From Isoetes engelmannii (taxonomy: Eukaryota > Streptophyta > Lycopodiopsida > Isoetales > Isoetaceae), in the NCBI GenBank assembly GCA_011763485.2, contig JAANSK020285157.1, positions 1 to 20,326 of the forward strand: a DNA stretch of 20,326 nucleotides, given 5' to 3'. The notes beneath the pieces were generated by a model. The model did not search any database. It worked only from the letters and a program-made list of their open reading frames with translations, and was not told where the DNA came from. Each line of letters begins with the position of its first letter. Position 1 is the stretch's first letter. The position numbers were made by a program, and so were the translations under genes. Positions 1 through 9,220 of the stretch are shown here, one piece after another.

Positions 1-183
1 TTTAATTGCCTTATGGTTATTAACTCTAATGTTTCTGGCCAGGTTTTAAACATGGGTTTGCATCTGTGTTCATCCTGCAAGTCCTCTGAGCCACACCCCC
101 GAGCTTGTGCCATATCAATTTTCAAGAGAAAAACCTTGGCAGTAATAATTATGATGGTAGACTGTACAATCGTATAGCACAAT

Positions 184-920
184 TCAATACTGCACCGAGG
201 TCACAACCGAGTTCGTATATCCATGACCTCTTGAAGGTATAATCCCAGCAAGGCCACGAAGGTCGTGTTCCTCAATGGCGCCCTGTTGGCAACATTGGTA
301 GAACCTGTCCTCGCATGCCTCCCAAGTCCATCGACCTGTCTGAATGTGGAGGCGACCCAGGAGAGATGCACCCGTGCAACTAAAAGCTATCAGTTTGCGC
401 TCATTCATGGGCAAATGGGTACGCGAGTAGTGTTGTGGGCCTCGTGCAAACATGAGATTGACCTGCTATAGTGTACCATCTTTACATGTGTTAGAGCATT
501 TGCATCCCAAGTTTGCTAAGGAAGCAAGCACTAAGGTACTGCCCCAATTCATCGTGATCCGTCTTCATGCATACTCGCATGCACCTATGTGCCTATACAT
601 TCTATCGGGAGAACCACTGAGCTTGCTTGTCCTTCCAACAGACTTTAAGGCACTGTGGATTCATTGCTACGGCTAAAACAAGAGTGGCCACCAACTACCT
701 TCTGGAAGTAAAGGATATGGCGATCTAGTGTGGCCCTCTGGAGGGGTAGGAAACCTGTCTCCTGCAGCAAGATTTGATATGGAACTGTGGACTCTACCCC
801 AAGTACTCGTGCTAAGAAGGCTTGTACCTGTTCCAGGTCATTCCAGGTGGTGAAGGATATCATCGGACTCCACACCTTCCCCTCCTACAAGAGAACATGC
901 TCGACCATGTTCTTGAACAG
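184..920 (-). pseudogene. LINE C-terminal region with Cys-rich tail
   Basis: On the minus strand, 875-645 reads 'SFTTWNDLEQVQAFLARVLGV', 'VPYQILLQETGFLPLQRA' and 'LDRHILYFQKVV', the conserved region after the RT thumb of plant LINEs. Further on, 453-184 reads 'LLGRLHIQTGRWTW', then 'DRFYQCCQQGAIEEHDL', which resembles the Cys/His-rich zinc-binding tail seen at the end of many LINE ORF2 proteins. The two parts lie in different frames with stops between them. The same region is recognisable at 14388-15110 on the plus strand, where the block starts slightly earlier with 'LLYAVEVWG'. Confidence 0.75.
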
Positions 921-959
921 GTGTGACTGGCACTGGTGACCTCAAGCATATAGCTCTGC

Positions 960-1955
960 CTTGTTACTATTGTTGTGCATGACATAGGCCTACCCTGATG
1001 GTGTCATACGACGTAAGCATGCCTCATATAACCTATATATTTAATTTTGCAAGTTGACAGGGGTCCCTAGCTGCCTCAATTTGCCCCACAACTTGTCCTG
1101 AGGTACAATATCAAAAGCTTTTGCAAAATCCACAAAACAACAGTACAGGTCTTACCGGCAGTTCCTGCTATCCTCAATCAGGGCTCTCGGAGTGAAGATA
1201 TGGTCAATGGTGGAGTGTCTGGGCCGGAAGCCTATGTAGAGCATGCACCTTCGCGTATTCTGCCCATGCTCAAGGATGTCAGCCAACAATTTTGCAAAGA
1301 GGGAGCTGACCATGGTGGTGCGACAGTTGGCTGGGTAGTGAGGATCACCTGCCTTGTATATAGAAATAACTCTGCTAGTGGTCCACTACGGGGGAAGCCT
1401 TCTTGCAATGGTCTATTGAATAATGCTGTCAAGACAGGTACCATCGGAGGGCCACTCCATTTGAGAAGCTCCGCCTGCATGCCATCCAAATCGTTGCTTC
1501 CCATTAGCGAGGCGCTGTAGGCCCATTATAACATCTACTTCTATAAAGAATAGTGCTAGGTCCATCTGTGGGGCTACTCCTACCCACCCCCAAGTAGATC
1601 ATAAAGCCACTGCAAGTAGTGCACCCCACTGCTCCGAGGTGTTGTCCTTTATAGGTCACAAGAGACTTGCTCAATACCCTTCTCCAGAATGTCTTGGGTG
1701 ACGATCCAGGAAATGGAACATCTGTTGCTGGTATTCTGTGAGGTATTTGGCTTTTTTGCTCTTTGAGGAAGGCATGGTATTGGCTGATGGCATGCGGTGC
1801 AAGGTGGGATCAATGACTTTTCGAAGCCAGCATTTGAACTCGCTACATTTGTCATCAAACCACTGGTTGTAGAGGAAGATGGTAGCTCCCAAGGGCCTCT
1901 GTAAGCGGCCTCTCCCAAAGCAACTATCGGCGGCCATCATAAGTAACTGAGTCAA
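960..1955 (-). pseudogene. LINE linker and reverse transcriptase, N-terminal half
   Basis: On the minus strand, 1955-1649 encodes a typical LINE linker: 'LYNQWFDDKCSEFKCWLRK', then a Lys-rich stretch and 'YLTEYQQQMFHFL'. At 1504-1232 the reverse transcriptase begins with 'DLDGMQAELLKWSG' and 'LTALFNRPLQEGFP', the usual conserved N-terminal RT blocks. At about 1140-1090 there is RT motif A, 'CCFVDFAKAFDIVP', including the first catalytic Asp, followed by 'LWGKLRQLGTP'. Several stops and frame changes separate these pieces. The downstream block with the catalytic Asp-Asp (Y/FADD box) is absent: the sequence passes from just after motif A into the C-terminal region near 920-960, which implies an internal deletion. 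Confidence 0.8.
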
Positions 1956-2019
1956 CTAGGCAGTCTGCTGCTACGGTGTAGGAAGCTGCAGTATCCCCTC
2001 CAGGTATATGCTCAACGAT

Positions 2020-2514
2020 CTAAGCACAGGTCTCTGCATGGTCGTCGTCCAGGCGCATCTGGGGCATACAGGGTGTTGAGGCAATGGACGCGCAAGCAGC
2101 CTGCCAGTCTACATGCAAGAAAAGGAGTTGGTGGTCTGAGTCTACTTCCTCGTCCTGACTGTCTGTTCCAATGCCAAAATGGCTAATTAGATGCAGATCA
2201 TGTTCCCCTGCCAGTACGTAATCCACGATAGTGAAGTTGCACCCCTGGTTCTCCTGTCTACAAGTGCACCAGCTGGAGGACGACCATTGTGCCACCCCAT
2301 TGCAAATGATCAAGTCAAAGATGTTGCATAGCAACAACACCTGCCTTCCATAGCGTGTAACATGATTATCATCTAATGTCCTTGGCCACTCGAACTTCAA
2401 GGCCAGACCTCCCTTTTTTTTATAAGAGAAGAAGAGGAGGGCATTTTTGACATCGAGGTCTTGATTTATGAGGCGGATAAACTGGATCAATGCAATTTTT
2501 TCCATAGTTCTCAA
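2020..2514 (-). pseudogene. LINE APE-type endonuclease, C-terminal part
   Basis: This is an open frame of about 164 codons on the minus strand. Near its end it has the signature of the exonuclease-endonuclease-phosphatase fold: 'IVDYVLAG' (the T/I-x-D-Y block) about 30 residues before 'VDSDHQLLFL', where the SDH motif carries the catalytic Asp-His pair. In LINEs this nuclease nicks target DNA to prime reverse transcription. The N-terminal half, with the catalytic Asn and Glu, is not present upstream of 2514. The open frame probably starts inside the domain and its first Met is not the native start. Downstream on the minus strand the frame breaks before the linker. Confidence 0.75.
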
Positions 2515-2770
2515 AGAGCTAGCAGATTAGGTAGTTAAGCAAAGACTTATAAGAAACTCTTATAGAATTGATGTTTTAGAGCAGACAATTTTCTTGCAAG
2601 TTTTGAGATACCCTTTAGAACTTAATTGGTGACTTGTATGTGAGCTTCTTAAAGTTGCGCCCACTCTTGGTTTCAAATCATTGTGGCAAGGTCAAACTCA
2701 ACCCCATACTTGCCCCATTCCCATGAAAAACACAGACATCAACCTCATTTCTTGGCATGAACAGATTTGG

Positions 2771-2924
2771 CGGCCTGAATATGAGCCGTTAGGCCAAAAA
2801 AATGACAAAAACAGGTCCAACGCCTGAGCACTGAGAAATGTGAACAAACCTGGCAGCATGAATCTGAGCCGTTAAAGGCAAAAAATGACAAAACCAGGTC
2901 CAAGGCTTGAGCATTGAGAAATGT
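2771..2924. repeat. Two-unit tandem repeat, period about 83 bp
   Basis: The first unit starts near 2771 and the second near 2853. Both share 'TGAAT.TGAGCCGTTA', then 'AAAAATGACAAAA', 'AGGTCCAA' and 'TGAGCA.TGAGAAATGT'. There are scattered substitutions and small indels, so the duplication is not recent. Confidence 0.75.
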
Positions 2925-3257
2925 ATGTGATGGATTAATCCTAAGGGGCCGAAATTAGAAATTAGGCTAGCCAGCAAGTTTGCCTGCAAAGGTTAGCCTC
3001 AATTAAATTTTAAATCAAATCCGATACAAACTTATCGGATTTTACATTAAAACCTCTTTGTTTTTACTAGAATGTTTGCCTGCATTTACACATCTAGATT
3101 GGATCTTTTCAGTTTTAACTAGAAATTTAAAGGAGAAACCCCCTAACGTTGAACCCTACCTGAGTTATGAGGTGTTCACAAGAACATCATACATGGTGGG
3201 TGACCTCAAGGAACCGATCCCAGTCAATCTTGGCCACCGTCGTGATTGAATGATGCT

Positions 3258-3286
3258 TAAAAAAAAAACAAAAAAAAAAAAAAACC
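3258..3286 (+). other. A-rich tract, possible retroposon tail
   Basis: A run of ten A, one C and fourteen A follows ordinary mixed sequence that ends in 'TGAATGATGCTT'. It could be the poly(A) tail of a short retroposed sequence on the plus strand. I do not recognise the body upstream and see no target-site duplication, so a simple A-rich tract is equally possible. Confidence 0.35.
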
Positions 3287-3339
3287 TGTCCCCCAAAAAT
3301 GCCGTGTTTTTTTTGTGATTAAAACACAACACTGGATAT

Positions 3340-3417
3340 GACATAGATATGCTACGGATAACCCAAGGATATGCTGTTGACATGGATACGCAACGGATAT
3401 CCCAAGGATATGCTGTG
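3340..3417. repeat. Two-unit 39-bp tandem repeat
   Basis: Units are 3340-3378 and 3379-3417. Both read 'GACAT.GATA.GC.ACGGATA.CCCAAGGATATGCTGT', with about four mismatches. Each contains the shorter repeated word GGATA(T). Confidence 0.8.
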
Positions 3418-3604
3418 GTTCAAACATGACAGTGGCCAAGATATAAGCCAGTCGTCAAAGAACCCTTCAGCCATTTGGAACCACCAAAATGACGGCAAAA
3501 AAAAAAACAACACCATTATGTGCGCCGGAAAATTCCGCCGGCATGTGTAATACCGTTCCCTCATTTTCTCTTTTTTTCCTGCTACGTAGCATTCCGAAGA
3601 TTCA

Positions 3605-6587
3605 ATGGATGATGGGATGTCGGAAGAGCAACACTCGTTATCCGATCCTGAAGTGTGTTCAGAAGAGTCTTCTCCGGACGGTGAGGATTTTGAAAATGGG
3701 TCATCAAAATTGTATGACTTAGTACTTGGTAAATATATATCTGCCTGTGGTGACGAATCAGTAAATGCAAACCAATTTGTCTATGGTGGCGAAGTTTAAA
3801 ATCATCTGTTGCCGAGGAGCATTTTTATAACTGAGTTAGGGGACCTGCCACTTCCTTTGACTATGAATGATGCAAATAGACTTAAGCAAATATGCGAACA
3901 TGCACCTTACGGCAAAGGGAAGCAAACGGTTGTGGATACTAATGTTAGAAAGGCTTGGCAATTAGATGCTGCAAAGGTTAGACTGGAAAATCAGCCATGG
4001 AAACTGGCTGCTTCAGATGCTCTCACTAGTTTAGGTCTCCTAGAAGATCATGTGGAAATAAATTTATACAAGTTGCTCCTTTACTACAAGGGAGGTCATT
4101 ACAAACCACATAGGGATACAGAAAAAGAGCCAGGAATGCTTGGTACACTCATATTTCAGCTGCCCCCAGAATGTGGTCATGAAGGTGGAACCCTGGTTGT
4201 TCAGCATGGTGAAGAAATAAAACGGTTTGGCTTTACTAGAAAATCAGACAGCATTTTTTATCATGTGGCACTTTATGCTGACTGTGAGCACAGAAGTGAT
4301 TGAAGGTTGTTTGGTGTTCAATGTTGTGAGAAAAAGAAACAAGAAGCACGTCATGGTAAAAAAATTTCCAGAGAACTTGTTTAGTGTAGAGGCAGTTCTT
4401 AAATCATGGTTAGAACAAGTGAAAAAACATTGTGCAGCACCTGAGAAGTTAGTATTTCTACTCTCACACAAATACACGGAGACAAATCTTTGTTTTGCTC
4501 GGTTGAAAAGGCATGATCGTTCTATGGCATATGTTCTTGGTAAATGCTGTGATAAATAGTCACTGGATCTTCATTTGTGCCTATTGAAAAAGAAGGAAAC
4601 ATATGCAGATGACGATCGAGTTGAAGCGGTTGAGTTTAGGCCAGAAAAATGGATTTCAAGGGAGGACTAAACTGTTGAATTTGAGAGCCTAAAGTTAGAT
4701 TTGCTAACTGAAATTGTTAGGCACAAGGACGACAATCCTTTGGAAGGACTGGAACCGGATTCGATAGTTGAAAAAGAATACATTGGGAATGCAGGGCCAA
4801 CAGAAGAGTATTTTTATTATCTTGCTGCTTTAGTTATCTGGTCAAGTGCCGACTTTATCTCTATGAGCAGTTTCTTGAGCCACAAAAAGCGAGTAGAAGA
4901 TGATGAAGAAATGCTAGATTGAACCTGAGAGAGCTGCTAGGCATCTGTTGAGCAGTACCCAGAAAAAATATGGACATATCTCAACATGGGAATCCATTAT
5001 TGGAGGCATCCAAAGATAGAGAAAGATGTGATTGCAAACCGTCTGCTGAAGCTTTGTCTTTATGTAGGAGAAACAGAAGATGTGCTTCGGATGATTAAGA
5101 TTTTTGCAGAGGCATTTAGGTATGTCAAGTCCATGTCTCCAAGTAAAATTGCATTTGCTAGACTAGACCCCTCAAGGAGTAACTACGAAGGGATTTTTAC
5201 TGCTGAAGTTGGCTAAACACTGGCATTAGTTGTTAAATCTAAGGGATGGCAACCATGTGGCAGCAGTATTTTAGAAAATCTTCTCCTTGAGGATAGGGTT
5301 ACTATTGAAGCTGAACATTATGCAACTCTTGGCCTGGAACTTGACAGTTTGGGCTGCTGTGTTTTTGCAATTCTTGTTGCTCAAAAAATTATTTCTTTGC
5401 TCAATTGCAAGGGCAAGGAAAATTTCAGTTTCCAAGGTGCTGCCTTATCAGCGATTGGACTGCTGGTTTTTACTATCCGGGAGGAGTCTATGGTTAGCTC
5501 ATTAATTAAGCAGAGCCATTATGCTTCCACCCAAAGTTTATGTGATGTAGTATTCAACCTGAAAAATGCAGCTGTCACGAATAGTTTGAATCTTAAAGAA
5601 GTTACTTGTTTTGCTAAACTATGCCAGATGCTTGTGGATAGGGATTTACTGGGATCAAAGGAGGGAGAAAGTCCTCCATTAGCAGCCTTCTAGACATGTC
5701 CACAGGATTATGGGCATCTTTCTTTGGCTGCAAAATGAAGAGGCTTTGGATCTGGTGGTAAATAAGATTGTGCATGAATCACAGGGCAATGAAACTCCTT
5801 TGAGGGATCTACTGGGAGATGTTACGTTCTGGGAGGAGGCAAAACTGATGGACATGGGAAAGGCAGCTACCAAGAAACTGGCTCAAGAATGCCTACGTAT
5901 ACTCAAAAGCAGATCCAAGCCTGTGTTTTCATGGTGTCAGCCAGATGCAACATTTCCTTGCTCTTCTGAGGTGGAGTTTCTCGGGGGTCCAAAAGAAACG
6001 TTCATGCAAACGGATTTCAACAACTTACCTCATGCCCGAAATTATGCAGCCAAGTAAGTGACTTTTTTTTAGTGATGACTTTATCATCCTTTGTCTACTT
6101 CTAAACCATAGAACTAGTGGCGATTATTTTCTGTTTTCCTAACTTTTTTATAAAAACGAATTTAGTTAAACTAAGTTAAGATCTTCTACTACAGCAGAAT
6201 GTCCATTAATTTGACGAATTTAGTATAATTAGGACCCATTAGTATCAACTTTTAGCGATTTTATAAATCTTTTGAGCTTACGCATCCTACTAAACAATCG
6301 AATTCAAGTTTATAAAATTGGTGAAATATAGCATTTTCACGATATATCACACCTTAAAGTCATTTCTTTTTCCTTTTTGTAAGATATACTTTAGGCTAGT
6401 TGGGATGCAGTGGTATCTAGAAATGCTCAGTTGAATGAGAATTTGTAGATACTTTGGAGGAAGGAGTGCAACAGCGACAGTCGGTGGAAGAGGACGTAAT
6501 GCCTTCTGTATTATATGGAAAACTCGGGCATATTTTGATGGGGAAATGAAGAATTGGGAGGCTGCCCAAGAGGAGGCTGCTAACTAA
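3605..6587 (+). pseudogene. Fe(II)/2OG-dependent oxygenase (prolyl-4-hydroxylase-like), two-exon, degenerate
   Basis: ATG at 3605 opens an acidic N-terminus. A double-stranded beta-helix domain follows: 'HYKPHRDTEKEPG' with the Fe-binding HxD (His 4109-4111, Asp 4115-4117), 'GTLIFQLP', 'GGTLVVQH', and 'YHVALYADCEH' with the second Fe-binding His (4289-4291). A long C-terminal region includes 'EYIGNAGPTEEYFYYLAALV' and 'EVEFLGGPKETF'. Large plant, algal and fungal proteins of this kind share these blocks, but their substrate is unknown to me. In-frame stops lie at 3797, 4557, 4668, 4920, 4926, 4938, 5214 and 5691. Frameshifts lie at about 4292, right after the Fe-binding His, and at about 5735. 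The Arg expected in 'GCRLVFN', which would contact 2OG, is missing ('GCLVFN'). The intron at 6054-6448 splices 'HARNYAA' to 'KYFGGRSATATVGG'. The last exon (6449-6587) is fully open and ends in TAA. Because the intron is kept, this is not a retrocopy. A PIF/Harbinger end starts immediately after the stop. Confidence 0.85.
6054..6448 (+). other. Intron of the oxygenase pseudogene
   Basis: The donor is A|GTAAGTG at 6054 and the acceptor is TTTGTAG| ending at 6448, giving 395 nt that are AT-rich as plant introns are. Joining AA (6052-6053) to A (6449) restores a Lys codon and gives the continuous family motif 'HARNYAAKYFGG', so this is a phase-2 intron. That continuity is the main evidence for the splice. 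Confidence 0.8.
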
Positions 6588-6703
6588 AGGGTGGCTCACA
6601 TGATTAGTTTTTGGGTTAGCAAGAGTAAGCCGCTGATTCCGTGCTTATACTGTAACCTCTAGCTGATTCAGCCCTACCAAACCTAGCCCGCGTGAGATGA
6701 GCG

Positions 6704-6749
6704 CCCAAAATTCCCCGGCTGACTCACCCAAAATTCCCCGGCTGATCCA
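6704..6749. repeat. 23-bp tandem duplication near the left end
   Basis: 'CCCAAAATTCCCCGGCTGA' followed by CTCA or TCCA occurs twice in direct succession. The equivalent right-end sequence of copy 2 has a single copy of this interval, so the duplication is private to the left end. Confidence 0.7.
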
Positions 6750-6902
6750 AATTTGGATTAGCGCCGAATCAGATGATTCATATTCACATGATTCAGCCCA
6801 AAATAACTATATCAACAAAGGACCCGATGTCCCAAAATTATCCTTAAACTCCTTCACATCTTTGCCCATTTGTTCCTTGCCCATTTGTTCCTGACTGCAT
6901 TT

Positions 6903-7759
6903 ATGGATTTTAACTCAGTTCCAGAAGATGCCATCACCGAAGATGAGGAGATTGACATTGTTCCATCCACTCAAATTCCACCTGAGCAATCCAATCCTTC
7001 TGCCAATCTAGCCAATCCAACTACATCTGCCAAACCAGCTACATCCTCAAAGGGAAAGGTACTCTGGCCCAAACATGTCATTGATCATCTGCTACTTGAG
7101 TTTGCAAATGTCAAATTCAATGTAGTGAAGAAAGGGAATTTAGGAGCCAAGCATTAAGATTTGATTGCATTCCACTTGAACAAGGAACTGAATTCTGAAT
7201 ACGAAGTGTACGGGGAAGCAAGTGAAGAATTGTTTGGAGTTCCTGATTAGGAGATACAGGAAGGAAAGAGATCAAGAAAATGGTATTGGAGATACTTCAA
7301 GCACCTGGCAGTACTTTGATCAGATAGATAGATGGTATCCTTGGCAGCTCAGCCAAATGTGGTGGATTGCCAGGAGGCACGGTTCATACTGGATTTAGAC
7401 CACAGTCAAATTGTGACTCTAATGCCAGTGGGAGTAGGAAACGTGTTCCAAGTGAACTGCAAGAGATACGGGAAGTTCTTTGTAAAAGGCAAAAGGGAGC
7501 ATGCCAAACTGAGCAGCTAGGAAGCACTCTAGTAATTAATTTAGATGCCCAGGATTCCCGAGTGACTATGGTTGATGATGACAGCGATGACAATCTTGAT
7601 CATTGTCAATATACACCAAAGAAGGATGGGAAGGAGAAGCCTGTTGTTGCCGAGAAAGGTAGCTCCAGTAGTCTTCGAGGAAAAAAGACTAAATCAAAAC
7701 GCAATGATGAAGTTGTTCGAGGTATTAAAAAAAACACAACAAATTTGAAACAAAAATGA
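6903..7759 (+). pseudogene. Harbinger Myb/SANT-like DNA-binding protein, copy 1, truncated
   Basis: ATG at 6903 aligns with the start of copy 2 (12321). The acidic N-terminus reads 'EDEEIDIVPSTQIPPEQSNP'. The SANT-like region, 'VLWPKHVIDHLLLEFANVKF', is of the Myb_DNA-bind_3 kind carried as a second gene by PIF/Harbinger transposons. In that family this protein helps the transposase bind DNA and enter the nucleus. Stops begin with TAA at 7156 ('GAKH*'), and frame changes follow within the DNA-binding region. An open frame resumes as 'HTGFRPQSNCDSNASGSRKR' and an acidic stretch, 'VDDDSDDN'. After 'NDEVVRG' (7721) the C-terminal coiled coil found in copy 2 has been deleted, and the frame runs into former transposase 3' flank, ending at 7759. 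Non-functional. Confidence 0.85.
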
Positions 7760-7943
7760 GATTAATTTTTGGAGAATTAAAGTTTCAAAAGGCCTTTGTC
7801 TTGCATATACTTGAAAGACTAAATCAAAACGCAATGATGAAGTTGTTCGAGGTATACAAAAAAACACAACAAATTTGAAACAAAAATGAGATTAATTTTT
7901 GGAGAATTAAGGTTTCAAAAGCCCTTTGTCTTGCATACACTTG
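7684..7943 (+). repeat. 130-bp tandem duplication across a deletion junction
   Basis: Units are 7684-7813 and 7814-7943, with five mismatches that I can count (about 96% identity). Each unit contains the end of the Myb-like frame, the deletion junction near 7721 (7851 in the second unit) and the last part of the transposase gene in antisense. Because both units contain the junction, the duplication happened after the deletion. Confidence 0.9.
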
Positions 7944-9153
7944 AATATGGTGCGACGCAAACAATTATCTTCTCTTCGTCTCCTGCTCTCCCCTTGACTA
8001 ATAGCACCACCACTATAAATTGTGACGTGACCTTCCACATTTTCTTTCTCGTCATTCAACTGCAAGAAATTGTGCAACACACAATAGGCAATGACAACAC
8101 GTAGAGCAAATTGCATACGGATTAGCATATCCCTGCAATTTTTCCATTTTCCTTTCAAGAGAGCAAATGAATTTTCAATGATCACTCGTATCTGTGACAA
8201 TCTTTTAGAGAAATTAATTTCCTCAGCAGTATCATTAGCTCTCCTTCTCCTGATACTAACATAAAGGAGGATGCAGGATAGCTAGAGTCACCAAGAATAT
8301 ACGGTTTCATTCTGATTCTCACAAATTCTTCTAATTGGTGAAGCAAGAATTTGTCTACTTTGAAGCTTACTATACAAAGGAGAAGTTTGGAAGTGGCGAA
8401 TGTCGTATGATCCACCAAGTGCATCACAACATATATCCCAGGATATCTTATTAGCATCACAAACAGTCTGTAACAGAATTGAATGGAAGTGATGGCGACA
8501 TCAATAATCTGCTGGAGTATTTCTGGCTGCTGGCTTGTGACGAAATGGAACATGTGATCCATTTATGACGCCAACCACATGCGGTACTCCAGATATTGAT
8601 TCAAATTCTTCCATGATTGGGTGCAGCCTCGCCGTCAAGTCCAATGAACTCGTTCCTTAAATTTGTGGCCAGTATCTCCACTATAATTCTGGTATAATTG
8701 TGCATAATCAAGACACTAAGTCCGAACAATTGAGAACATACAAAAGTTACAGAGGTTTTTGAGTTATGTACAAGACGAAAAATCACATAGGTTAGAGCTT
8801 GCTTTCTGTAAACAGGTTCTCTAACCCATTCTTCAAGATCTGCCTCAGGAATATGAGGAGCCACTAATTTGAGTAAAGCCTCAACAACTTCTTGCAGACA
8901 TTGTATAGAAGACTTTAAAATTGTAATTACTTACTAGACCTGATTCACGCCACAAAGAAGAGCTCACCTCTTCCCAGAATGCAATCTGCCTTGGATAGAC
9001 CCAATATTCTCTGCTTGTGTTGGAGAGAACACATAATAAAATTATGATCAAACTCAATATGCTTTGAATCACAACACCCATAAATTGATCGAAATCTTCA
9101 TCATCAGAGTCGTAAACCACAGATAGATCACTAGATGGATGATCCTCGGCCAT
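7907..9153 (-). pseudogene. PIF/Harbinger DDE transposase, copy 1
   Basis: ATG at 9153 opens 'MAEDHPSSDLSVVYDSDDED'. Downstream blocks are 'EALLKLVAPHIPE', 'YTRIIVEILATN', 'ISGVPHVVGVINGSHVPFRH', 'PYILGDSSYPASSFML' and 'VIIENSFALLKGKWK', then 'VVIAYCVLHNFLQLN' and stop at 7907-7909. The family triad is DDE. The first catalytic Asp is Asn here (codon 8563-8561, AAT where copy 2 has GAT). The second Asp (in 'LGDS') and the Glu (in 'IIEN') are present. Lesions include a frame change near 8870-8890, a stop near 8601 and a TGA at 8503-8501 where the family has Trp ('ADYWCRHH'). Further frame changes follow. The gene converges with the Myb-like gene of the same copy. Inactive. Confidence 0.9.
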
Positions 9154-9220
9154 TTGATGCGGTTGTGAAAACGAAGGACGATATTGGATGGTTCGATTGA
9201 GAGTTTTCAGCTGGATTATA
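9115..9220. other. Spacer at the centre of the inverted repeat
   Basis: About 106 bp separate the last matched bases of the two arms (9114 and 9221). It holds the first codons of transposase copy 1 (ATG at 9153-9151, minus strand). On the copy 2 side is unrelated-looking sequence that includes an ATG at 9188. No terminal inverted repeat is visible here, which means that both inner element ends were lost. Confidence 0.75.

Larger units (their letters stand above)
1..2514 (-). mobile_element. Degraded LINE (non-LTR retrotransposon), 5'-truncated and internally deleted
   Basis: Read on the minus strand, the parts appear in LINE order: endonuclease tail (2514-2020), linker (about 1955-1649), reverse transcriptase (about 1504-1000) and C-terminal region (about 920-184). 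The reading frame is broken by many stops and frameshifts. The 5' end is cut within the endonuclease, near 2514. The 3' end probably lies beyond position 1, because no poly(A) or microsatellite tail is seen. Positions 190-895 match, in reverse complement, a second fragment at 14388-15110, so this is a multi-copy family. The clade is not assigned. Confidence is high for LINE, lower for the exact boundaries. Confidence 0.87.
2515..3604. other. Non-coding stretch between LINE and oxygenase gene
   Basis: I recognise no gene here. It holds an 83-bp diverged tandem duplication (2771-2924), an A-rich tract (3258-3286), a 39-bp tandem repeat (3340-3417), a short GC-rich inverted repeat (GCCGGAA...TTCCGCCGGC, near 3522-3541) and T-rich sequence just before the oxygenase start codon. 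The promoter of the oxygenase gene would be expected here, but I see no convincing TATA box. Confidence 0.6.
6588..9114 (+). repeat. Inverted-repeat arm 1 (PIF/Harbinger copy 1)
   Basis: This arm is the reverse-complement counterpart of 9221-12680. It is shorter for three visible reasons. It lacks about 1.05 kb that corresponds to about 10470-11514 of arm 2. It lacks about 70 bp upstream of the Myb-like start, between 'ATCCTT' and 'AACTCC' near 6842-6850. It also has two gains: a 23-bp tandem copy near 6704-6749 and a 130-bp tandem copy at 7684-7943. Confidence 0.9.

Noticed and set aside
3058-3249. 63-codon open frame on the plus strand
   Set aside because: No recognisable motif, next to a poly(A)-like tract, and no codon or splice support.
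6417-6599. 60-codon open frame on the minus strand
   Set aside because: It is antisense to the last exon of the oxygenase pseudogene, which fits the family on the plus strand.
7886-8104. 72-codon open frame on the plus strand over transposase copy 1
   Set aside because: It is the antisense shadow of the transposase C-terminus, whose minus-strand reading has clear DDE family motifs.
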